Part shown: positions 1 through 5,458 of the stretch, piece by piece | Position numbering within the stretch: position 1 is the first letter of the stretch | Layout: each line of letters starts with the position of its first letter | From: RGDT01 sp964630925 | GTDB taxonomy: Bacteria > Planctomycetota > Planctomycetia > Gemmatales > Gemmataceae | DNA length: 5,883 bases | Assembly: GCA_964630925.1 (NCBI GenBank) | Contig: CAZVZK010000292.1 | Span: forward strand, 1 to 5,883 | Direction of reading: 5' to 3' | Program-made: the position numbers and the translations under genes | The notes under the pieces: model-generated | The model's input: the letters and a program-made list of their open reading frames with translations, nothing else | Databases searched by the model: none | What the model was told of the DNA's origin: nothing

Positions 1-3000
1 CTGGGGTGGGCCCAGATTGCTTGCCGATTTCCTGGCCGAGGTGGGTCTGGTTTGCACGCCGATTACCAGGCGGGCAGGGTGACGCTGACCTTCGACGGCG
101 ACGGGCGCAGGCTCAAGAAGCAGGGCCCGTCGCAGACCACCCGCTTCATCTTCGACTTCGAGAAGGTGCTGCAGGAGGCCGACGGCGCGGGAACGGTGGA
201 GAAGGAATTCGTGTCCACCGAGGAGCAGTACGGGGACCTGGTCAGCGCCTACGGCGGGGGGGGCACGAGCCACTTCGGGCACGAGGCGCCCGGCAGCACC
301 GACGCGCTCTTGGCGCCGGACGGCAGCGTGCAGGCGCTGTACTCCTACCGCGCCTTCGGGCTGTCCACGCACGTGTCGAGCGTCGGCCCCAACAGGTACA
401 CCTGGGTCGGGAAGCAGGGCTACCAGGAGGACACCGAGTACGGGCTGTACTTCCTGCGCGCCAGGAGCTACGACCCCGAGTCGGCGCGCTTCCTGTCGAA
501 GGACCCGGACGGCTTCGGCGCGGGGGACGCCAACCTGTTCCGCTACGCCAACAACGACCCCGTCAACAATACCGACCCCTCCGGCAAGAGGGTGCTGGTG
601 CCGGAGGCGGACTTCACGACGTGGGAGCTCGACCCTTGCAACTCCAGGCTGCTGCCTTACCCCCACGTCCCCCTGCGGGCCATCCGCACCTTCACCAGAT
701 CGCCGCTCGCCGACGTGCTGGCGGGTCAGATCGAGCGCGACACGGGCTTCACCCCCATCACCGGGAATCGGCGGCTGCACCTACGCCTGGGCGTGGAGGG
801 CGTCAGGGGCTACGACTACGGCGTGGTGGACCTCTTCGGCGGCCTCCCCGCCGCCTTCTGGGCCAAGGCGCGTGTCCGCGCCCGCGCCGGCCCGGGATCG
901 GTCTCCGCCCTGATCCTGTCGTCCCTGGAGCGCGACTACGCCATCAGCGCCGGGGGCGGCGGGTCCCTGACATGGGGCGACCCGCCCGCCTCGTGGTCGC
1001 ACGCCCTCGCCCCCGCGGGCAAGCTGCTCTGGGACGCGGTGCGGCAGGCCGGCGCGGACGTGTGGCGTATCGCCGTCAAGCCGGTCGCCGGCGTGGCGGC
1101 GAAGGCGACTCTGGTCGGCCTGGCCGCCATGCTCCAGCAGGCGAAGGCGCTGTACCCCGAGCTGGACGCGGACGCCTTCGTCGAGATTCTGGACCGCTTC
1201 GGGGAGGACGCGCCCGAGCTGCTGGAGAGGATCATCGCCGAGGCCAAGGCGGTCGGCGATGCCCTGGTGGCGGGGGTCGGGAAGGGGGCGTCCGACTTCT
1301 TCACGCCGGCGGAGCGGTTCGCCAACAACCTGGGGGACGCCTTCTTCGGCTGGCTGTTCGGCGAGTGGCCGGGCGAGGACGGGGTCGAGGTGCCCGAGGG
1401 GGACGGCCCGCCCGAGGGGGCGGCGCGGGGCGACGACTGGTTCCCGGAGCCGTGGTCGGTGGTGACGGGCCTGCTGCAGGTGCTGGGGCTGACCCCGGAG
1501 GGGGTTCTGGACATCCTGCGCGAGGTGAAGGAGGGCGGGGCGGTGGCCGGGGTGCTGCTGGCGGGGTTCGAGCTGCTGCAGGCGGCGGCGGAGGGGGGGT
1601 GGGAGGGGCTGGTGGACCTGCTCGAGGGCAAGGCCGCGGAGTTGATCGAGGGCAGCCCCCTGGCGAAGCTGTTCGGGGGGGGCGAGGGGGGCGGGGCCGA
1701 GGCGCTGAACACGTCGACGCTGATCACGGAGATGCTGAAGGGGGCGGCGCTGGAGGTGGGCGCCGGGGCGGTGAGGGCGCTGGCGACGGAGGCGGCGGTG
1801 GCGGCGGTGGTGGGGTGGGTCCCGTTGGTGGGCCAGGCGGCGACGGGGGCGTGGCAGGTGTACAAGGCGCTGGACGTGGTGTTCCGCGTGGCGGGGAGTC
1901 TGAAGAGGCTGGGGGGGCGGGTGGCGCGGGCGGGCAAGGCGGTGATCGCCAAGGACGTGCCGGGGATCGCTCTGGCGGTGAGGAACGGGCTGCAGGACGG
2001 GGTGGGGCTGGCGCTGACGTTCGTGCAGGCGCGGCTGCGGCTGGGGGACATCCCGACGATGTTGCGGGACACGCTGGCGAAGGTGAAGAAGTGGCTCCAC
2101 GATCAGATCAGGAAGTTGATGGAGGCGCTGGTGCGGTTGGCCAAGCGCGTGGGGCTGGGGCTGGGCGGCGCGGGCGGCGAGCCGCTGACGAAGAAGGTCG
2201 AGGGCACGGACAAGAAGGCGAAGGCGAAGGCGTGGCTGGCGAAGAAGGGCGGGGAGGTGGTGGTGATGGTGGAGTCCAGCCCCGCCGAGGACCTGGGCGC
2301 GCGTGTCATGCGTGCGAAGACGTCGGCGGACCCGGTGGCCAAGGAGGCGGCGATCAAGGGGGAAGGCAAGTTGAAGGCGGCGGTGACGCGCGGGGAGAAG
2401 TGGGCGAAGCCGGTGACCGAGGGGCAGAAACTGGACAGGCCGGCGTCCAAGGGGGGCAAGCAGGTCGGCAAGAAGGCTGGCAAGGGGGGCAAGGGGGCGG
2501 GCACGCAGTCGGACAAGGGCGGGCAGTTGAAGGACCGCAAGGAACTGCAGAAGGAGCTGCCGGCGCTGGCCGACCTCGGGGCCAAGCTGTGCGGGCCGTG
2601 CTGCAGGAAGGACGGCAAGGGCGGCAAGACGCCGGGCACGGGCCCGATGAGCAAGTGCATCGCCGGGGGGACGCTGCCGACGCTCAAGACGGGCGACGTG
2701 GTGGGGCCCGTGCACATCCGGGTGCCGCGTGTGGGCCTGCGCGTGCCCGGCGAGGGGCTGGCGCCCGAGCGTGATTTCGACAGGGATGCGCTGCGACTGG
2801 TGCGGCTGTCGGTGGACCACGGCGACGGCAACGGCACGGAGGCAGTGTTGCTGCGCGACGCGGAGTGGCTGGGCGTGAGCGCTGCTTTCGTCGGCGGCCT
2901 GATGTGGCTGTACCTGCCCGAGCAGGGGATCGAGGGCTGGGCCACGCTGCGTTCCGTGGAGGACTGCCCGGAGCTGGAGCCGGGGCCGGGGCACCTGGTG

Positions 3001-3897
3001 ACAGGGTGGTTCGCGCATACGAGCGGTCAGGTATGTGATTTGCAGGTCGAAGGGGAGCCGGAGGTGATCGGCATCACGGGGGCGCACCCGGTGTGGTCCC
3101 TGGACCGCCAGGACTGGGTGTCCGTTCTGGGGCTGCGTGAGGGCGAGTGGCTGAGCACGAGGGACGGCGGGGCGGCGCGGGTGCTGTCGGTGACGTTGCG
3201 TCCGGGCAGGGAGCCGGTGTACAATATCGAGGTGGACGGCCAGCACTGCTACCGCGTCGGGGAGCAGGGCATCCTGGTGCATAATGCGTCAACGCCATGC
3301 ACTCCTCCTGGAGGAAGCTACAATCCGCTCCCGATGGAAACAGTGATGTTCGGGACAGGGGCAGCTATGAGATCCGTTCGGCGTGCGAAAGGGGTCGTCG
3401 CGTACATCACCCCCTCTTCCCTTCCTCCTCGCGGCATGAGGTTTTCCAACTTTAATTCGGGGAATCGGAGTCCCGAGTGGTGGAAAGAGTTCAGGGACAT
3501 GAATCCTCCCCCGCTAACGCAATGGGAGCGAGGCCACTTGCTGGGCAGTTCTCTTGGAGGCCCTGGCGGCTCCAGTTGGGAGAATATGGTTCCGCTCTAC
3601 CAATACCCAAATGGCACCATATTTGCTGATTGCGAGAAGCTGGTCAGAATGATGGTGGAGACCTGCAATATCTGTGTGAGGTACAGAGCAACAGCAAGTT
3701 ACACGGGCGACAGCTTGAAGCCTAACTTCATTACCTTAACTGTTGCGAGCGATGACAATGCCTGGGTATTGCGGGCGAGGATCACCAATGTCGATACGAA
3801 GATGGGGCGGCGTCCCCAGTGTACCTACGCCCCGCTTCCTCCATGCCCTCCATGCCCAACGACAACAGTCCCGCCTCCCCCACCTGCTTCCCCGTAA
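1..3897 (+). CDS. Rhs-repeat polymorphic toxin with Hint domain and C-terminal nuclease (5' partial)
   Basis: This is the C-terminal part of an Rhs-type polymorphic toxin, a large exported protein that carries a toxic tip to competitor cells. The frame is open from the first base with no upstream stop, so the gene probably begins outside the window. A TTG at 52 is only the first possible start seen here; residues are numbered from it (1281 in all). Order: end of Rhs core (about 8-178), unrecognised Ala/Gly-rich region (179-467), helical hydrophobic module (about 468-710), Lys/Gly linker (about 710-868), Hint domain (ending at H1077-N1078), nuclease toxin (1079-1281). Long open frames on both strands across 1-3280 are products of the high GC; this frame is the one with recognisable domains. 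A SUKH immunity gene follows after 11 bases. Family and architecture are secure; secretion route and true start are not visible. Confidence 0.9.
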   Translation: MGWAQIACRFPGRGGSGLHADYQAGRVTLTFDGDGRRLKKQGPSQTTRFIFDFEKVLQEADGAGTVEKEFVSTEEQYGDLVSAYGGGGTSHFGHEAPGSTDALLAPDGSVQALYSYRAFGLSTHVSSVGPNRYTWVGKQGYQEDTEYGLYFLRARSYDPESARFLSKDPDGFGAGDANLFRYANNDPVNNTDPSGKRVLVPEADFTTWELDPCNSRLLPYPHVPLRAIRTFTRSPLADVLAGQIERDTGFTPITGNRRLHLRLGVEGVRGYDYGVVDLFGGLPAAFWAKARVRARAGPGSVSALILSSLERDYAISAGGGGSLTWGDPPASWSHALAPAGKLLWDAVRQAGADVWRIAVKPVAGVAAKATLVGLAAMLQQAKALYPELDADAFVEILDRFGEDAPELLERIIAEAKAVGDALVAGVGKGASDFFTPAERFANNLGDAFFGWLFGEWPGEDGVEVPEGDGPPEGAARGDDWFPEPWSVVTGLLQVLGLTPEGVLDILREVKEGGAVAGVLLAGFELLQAAAEGGWEGLVDLLEGKAAELIEGSPLAKLFGGGEGGGAEALNTSTLITEMLKGAALEVGAGAVRALATEAAVAAVVGWVPLVGQAATGAWQVYKALDVVFRVAGSLKRLGGRVARAGKAVIAKDVPGIALAVRNGLQDGVGLALTFVQARLRLGDIPTMLRDTLAKVKKWLHDQIRKLMEALVRLAKRVGLGLGGAGGEPLTKKVEGTDKKAKAKAWLAKKGGEVVVMVESSPAEDLGARVMRAKTSADPVAKEAAIKGEGKLKAAVTRGEKWAKPVTEGQKLDRPASKGGKQVGKKAGKGGKGAGTQSDKGGQLKDRKELQKELPALADLGAKLCGPCCRKDGKGGKTPGTGPMSKCIAGGTLPTLKTGDVVGPVHIRVPRVGLRVPGEGLAPERDFDRDALRLVRLSVDHGDGNGTEAVLLRDAEWLGVSAAFVGGLMWLYLPEQGIEGWATLRSVEDCPELEPGPGHLVTGWFAHTSGQVCDLQVEGEPEVIGITGAHPVWSLDRQDWVSVLGLREGEWLSTRDGGAARVLSVTLRPGREPVYNIEVDGQHCYRVGEQGILVHNASTPCTPPGGSYNPLPMETVMFGTGAAMRSVRRAKGVVAYITPSSLPPRGMRFSNFNSGNRSPEWWKEFRDMNPPPLTQWERGHLLGSSLGGPGGSSWENMVPLYQYPNGTIFADCEKLVRMMVETCNICVRYRATASYTGDSLKPNFITLTVASDDNAWVLRARITNVDTKMGRRPQCTYAPLPPCPPCPTTTVPPPPPASP
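73..585 (+). other. Rhs core C-terminal end with closing signature
   Basis: Residues 8-178 match the end of the Rhs core. They contain the YD-repeat-like VTLTFDGDGRRLKKQ, the HEAPGSTDALLAPDGSV stretch, the GLYFLRARSYDP block (about 131-142), FLSKDP, and the FRYANNDPVNNTDPSG terminus with DPSG at 175-178. In the family the Rhs repeats form a hollow shell enclosing the toxin, and this signature marks the end of the conserved core. Here the core is followed by about 900 more residues, much more than the short tip of a classical enterobacterial Rhs protein. The roughly 19 codons ahead of it (1-57) do not read as Rhs repeat. Confidence 0.9.
1453..2175 (+). other. Helical, hydrophobic middle module of the Rhs protein
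   Basis: Residues about 468-710 are rich in predicted amphipathic and hydrophobic helices. They start near WSVVTGLLQVLGLTPEGVL, go through a hydrophobic stretch around AAVAAVVGWVPLVGQAATG, and end in a basic helix near KKWLHDQIRKLMEALVRLAK. From memory, the spacing and order resemble the conserved middle of DUF4157-type effector proteins of extracellular contractile injection systems: a GLT-x-ILD-like opening, a Gly/Pro-containing hydrophobic centre, a GLA-type helix, then a basic KK-x-D-x-I tail. I know of no named domain for it. It could instead be a generic pretoxin or translocation helix bundle. The likeness is a pattern judgement, not an alignment result. Confidence 0.4.
2176..2655 (+). 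other. Lys/Gly-rich linker with cysteine cluster
   Basis: Residues about 710-868 are low-complexity, basic and probably disordered, with many Lys-Lys, Gly-Lys and Ala-Lys steps, for example KKAGKGGKGAG. Toward the end a CGPCC group (C847, C850, C851) sits just ahead of the Hint domain, with another cysteine at C869. The stretch links the helical module to the Hint domain. The cysteines could bind metal or form disulfides, and C869 is the only candidate seen for the Hint N-terminal nucleophile. Confidence 0.6.
2656..3285 (+). other. Pretoxin Hint (hedgehog/intein) autoprocessing domain
   Basis: Residues about 869-1078 form a Hint domain, a self-cleaving protease fold that in polymorphic toxins releases the toxin tip. 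The C-terminal half is clear: a TGAHPVWS block with T1009 and H1012, a WVSVLGLREGEWL segment, the VYNIEVDGQHCYRVG strand and the terminal ILVHN with H1077-N1078, where cleavage is expected. The N-terminal half is much less standard. The usual CF-x-AGT opening is not present; the nearest match is the Cys869-Ile-Ala-Gly-Gly-Thr stretch. The domain is recognised with confidence, but whether it still cleaves is open. Confidence 0.8.
3286..3897 (+). other. C-terminal toxin: DNA/RNA non-specific endonuclease domain
   Basis: Residues 1079-1281 form the toxin tip. The core shows the signature of the DNA/RNA non-specific endonuclease family in its toxin version (Endonuclea_NS_2 type): ERGHLLGSSLGGPGG at 1159-1173, with H1162 as probable catalytic histidine, then WENMVPLYQYPNG, with N1178 as probable metal-ligand asparagine. 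It is preceded by a RRAKGVVAYI strand and followed by a strand resembling YRATASYTGD. The expected activity is metal-dependent cleavage of nucleic acid in a target cell. The domain ends in an unusual Pro/Cys-rich tail of about 25 residues. GC is much lower than in the rest of the gene: 28 of 60 bases in 3601-3660 against 51 of 60 in 1741-1800. Confidence 0.85.
3838..3855 (+). repeat. 9-bp tandem repeat CCTCCATGC (two copies)
   Basis: Two perfect adjacent copies lie at 3838-3846 and 3847-3855. They encode the Pro-Pro-Cys-Pro-Pro-Cys part of the toxin's proline-rich tail. The tail may have grown by short duplication. Confidence 0.9.
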
Positions 3898-3902
3898 AGG
3901 AG
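3896..3902 (+). promoter_or_regulatory. Ribosome binding site AAAGGAG of the immunity gene
   Basis: AAAGGAG overlaps the toxin stop codon (TAA at 3895-3897) and ends six bases before the ATG at 3909. This fixes the immunity gene start over the upstream in-frame start at 3819, which would lie inside the toxin coding sequence. It also suggests co-transcription with the toxin gene and translational coupling. Confidence 0.75.
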
Positions 3903-3908
3903 ATTGGA

Positions 3909-4418
3909 ATGTCAATTGGAGAATTGACTGCCGTAGTTCCTCCTCCAAGCACCCCTGTCCACGCTGGGGCATCATCTGCCCCGCAGTATCGAGGACTCCC
4001 TCTCCCAGCGGATTACCGTGACTTCGGAAGGACATACGGGAGTGGCCGGTTCTGCGAGGGCTACATCGAGGTCTTCAATCCCTTCGATCCACGGTATCAG
4101 GAAATCGTGGATTCGCAGTGCGAGATGTTGCAGGAGATCAAGGGATCACCGCTTCGGGAGGTTCCGTACGACATCTCCCCAAGCCGGCCAGGACTTCTGC
4201 CGTGCGGTCGGGATGAGAACGGCCATATGCTGTGCTGGCTCACTAAGGGAGAGGCAGATCACTGGCCCATCATCCTGAAGCGGCACGACGATGTCTACGA
4301 AGAGTGGAAGATGTCCCTGACCAGCTTTCTGGCCAAAGCGTTTCGGAACGAGATTACCTGCATCATCTGGGATCCGTTTCCCGCAGATCAACTTGAGTTC
4401 ACCCCGCAAGGAGGGTAA
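3909..4418 (+). CDS. SUKH-family (SMI1/KNR4-like) immunity protein
   Basis: This 169-residue protein is the probable cytoplasmic antidote that binds and blocks the adjacent nuclease toxin. It reads as a SUKH-superfamily protein: LPLPADYRDFGRTYGSGRF at 30-48, followed by the IEVFNPFDPRY strand (53-63), then GLLPCGRDENGHMLCWLT (95-112), the DHWPII strand (117-122) and a closing MSLTSFLAKAF helix (135-145). Length is normal for the family. SUKH proteins are known immunity proteins of diverse polymorphic nuclease toxins and commonly sit directly downstream of them, as here. No signal peptide or membrane segment is seen. Its GC is low like the toxin domain (33 of 60 in 4261-4320), so both appear to share an origin. 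Its 3' end is overlapped antisense by the tail of a broken transposase frame. The family assignment is good; pairing with this toxin is inferred from position. Confidence 0.82.
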   Translation: MSIGELTAVVPPPSTPVHAGASSAPQYRGLPLPADYRDFGRTYGSGRFCEGYIEVFNPFDPRYQEIVDSQCEMLQEIKGSPLREVPYDISPSRPGLLPCGRDENGHMLCWLTKGEADHWPIILKRHDDVYEEWKMSLTSFLAKAFRNEITCIIWDPFPADQLEFTPQGG

Positions 4419-5113
4419 CGGCCTGATAAGCGACAGTGGGTCGCCTGGGGCGCGGCCTCGGAGGCCGCCTGGGCGTAGGCCGAGGCCCGGTCGCGGCTGA
4501 TCACCTCGACGCCGGGATGTTCCATCAGCCACCGCTTGAGCGCCTCGCCGTCGCGTCCCTGCAACAGGTCGATCACCTCGCCGCGTTCCAGGTCGACGAG
4601 GATGGTGCCGTAGCTGTGGCCCTTACGCCAGGCCCAGTCGTCCACGCCCAGCACGCGAGGCGTCGGCACGGGCCTCAGCGCCGCCTGCTTGACTCGGCGC
4701 AGCAGGGTGGTGGCGCTGACCGGCATGCCCAGCCCCCAGGCGAGCCGCTCCCCCGGCTCGCCGCCGAGGGCGAAGGCCACGGCACGCTGGGCGTCGGCCA
4801 AACGCGGGGTGGACCGGGCGTGCCTGGGGGCGAGGTCGGGCAAGCGCTCGCAGAACACGGCCCGAGGGCAGTCGTCGTTCTTGCAGAAGAACCTGCGTGC
4901 CCTGATGTGGAGGGTGGTGGCGCGCCCCTGGTAGGGGAGGTCGCCGACGTGGCGGGCGTAGCGGCTGTGGACGTGCCGCGCCGGCCGGCCGCACAGGGGG
5001 CAGTCGGCGGCCTCCGAGGCCGTGCGCAAGAAGAGGTCGACGGACGAGGGGCCGATGGCGACGCCGTCGAGCGACAGCTCGACGGATGGCGGCAACAACG
5101 CGAGCGGTTGCAT
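4388..5113 (-). pseudogene. ISL3-family transposase, C-terminally truncated
   Basis: This is a 241-residue frame, of which about 225 residues are true transposase. An N-terminal zinc finger is visible (C38, C41, C77, C82, with the linking HVHSRYARHVGDLPYQGR block), then the FFCKNDDCPR motif, a helix-turn-helix-like region around residues 105-145, and the start of the DDE catalytic domain with VLGVDDWAWRKGHSYGTILVD (first Asp at 158 or 159) and ISRDRASAY (second Asp, D208). ISL3 transposases normally run well past this, to a third acidic residue and about 400 residues or more. Here the homology stops after APQAT. The last 16 codons are junk read through the junction and antisense to the immunity gene. 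The ATG at 5113 has AGGAG directly against it and AAAGG eight bases upstream. The protein cannot be an active transposase as it stands. Confidence 0.88.
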
Positions 5114-5200
5114 CTCCTGGGCCTTTCACACTCGGGAAAGGAGATGCGCTGGGGTGTCCACTGCCTCGTTGTACAGAATCACCAAACGTGCCGAAGAACC
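4436..5200 (-). mobile_element. ISL3-family insertion sequence remnant
   Basis: The remnant covers the truncated transposase and its upstream leader. The transposase-proximal outer end is placed at 5200 because the minus strand there begins GGTTCTTCGGCACG, similar to the GGCTCTTC-type termini I recall for ISL3 elements. The other end is absent: transposase similarity stops at about 4436-4439 and no matching inverted terminus is seen between there and the immunity stop. No target-site duplication can therefore be tested. The element is much shorter than a complete ISL3 element, so it is a decayed copy. Confidence 0.65.
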
Positions 5201-5215
5201 TGAATTGGTTGCCGA

Positions 5216-5377
5216 TTACCAGTCGGGGATGGCGGCGGGGAACCGGGGCGACGAGTGGAGGAGCGACACCTCCTCCGCCGTGCCCCGGACGGTCTTCGCG
5301 GCCACCTCGGCGGCCAGCAGCCGCGCGACGCACGGCGTGCCGTCCGCGTCCTCGGCCTTGGTGTTGGTCTTCTCCAC
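5216..5377 (-). CDS. Small hypothetical protein, 53 residues
   Basis: This short ORF has a GTG start at 5377 and a TAA at 5218-5216. GGGAGGTGA lies at 5389-5381, with the GGAGG core six bases from the GTG. An in-frame TGA (5383-5381) immediately precedes the start, so the ORF cannot begin earlier. The product opens with a charged, polar stretch (MEKTNTKAEDADG), then has an alanine-rich amphipathic helix (ARLLAAEVAAKT) and a Ser/Pro-rich end (HSSPRFPAAIPDW) with a terminal Trp. There is one Cys, at residue 16, no signal peptide and no membrane span. I do not recognise the family. It lies downstream of a TPR gene on the same strand, but a hairpin separates them, and its stop is 15 bases from the inferred IS end. 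It could be a small regulatory protein or a leader-core type peptide; neither is shown. Confidence 0.55.
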   Translation of the reverse strand: MEKTNTKAEDADGTPCVARLLAAEVAAKTVRGTAEEVSLLHSSPRFPAAIPDW

Positions 5378-5380
5378 GGC

Positions 5381-5389
5381 TCACCTCCC
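5381..5389 (-). promoter_or_regulatory. Ribosome binding site GGGAGGTGA of the small ORF
   Basis: This is a near-ideal anti-16S match with six bases to the GTG at 5377. It is the main evidence that the 53-residue ORF is translated. Confidence 0.65.
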
Positions 5390-5426
5390 GGCCGACGGCC
5401 CCGCCCTCACGCCTGTTGTACGGCCT

Positions 5427-5454
5427 GCGTGGGGCGGCGCCAGGCGCCCCACGC
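5427..5454 (-). terminator. GC-rich hairpin after the TPR gene
   Basis: A perfect 10-bp stem, GCGTGGGGCG (5427-5436) against CGCCCCACGC (5445-5454), encloses an 8-base loop. It starts five bases beyond the TPR stop codon on the minus strand. The position suits a transcription terminator or a 3'-end stabiliser. No T-run follows it, so classical intrinsic termination is uncertain. Confidence 0.5.
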
Positions 5455-5458
5455 GCCC

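Noticed and set aside
781..3282. An 833-residue open frame on the minus strand opposite the Rhs gene, and a 922-residue frame on the plus strand in another phase (6-2774).
   Set aside because: Both translate to low-complexity Arg/Pro/Gly/His-rich peptide with no family likeness. Extreme GC suppresses stop codons in all frames, and the Rhs-Hint-nuclease frame accounts for the region.
3819..3908. The upstream in-frame extension of the immunity protein starting at 3819.
   Set aside because: It would overlap the toxin coding sequence by 79 bases and has no ribosome binding site, while the ATG at 3909 has AAAGGAG at ideal spacing and precedes the SUKH-like sequence.
4452..4468. Perfect inverted repeat GCGGCCTC/GAGGCCGC with a one-base centre, tested as a terminator between the immunity gene and the IS.
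   Set aside because: It lies inside transposase coding sequence (Ser-Glu-Ala-Ala codons), has a one-base loop and no T-run. A similar motif at 5008-5021 encodes the same residues.
58..5222. A 12-bp direct repeat GCCGATTACCAG at 58-69 and 5211-5222.
   Set aside because: About one 12-mer match pair is expected by chance in a window of this size, and the flanks do not extend the match.
4623..5384. A 253-residue minus-strand frame spanning the transposase and its upstream region.
   Set aside because: It is the transposase region read in the wrong phase. The zinc finger and DDE motifs occur only in the 4388-5113 frame, and the 5' part overlaps the better supported 53-residue ORF.
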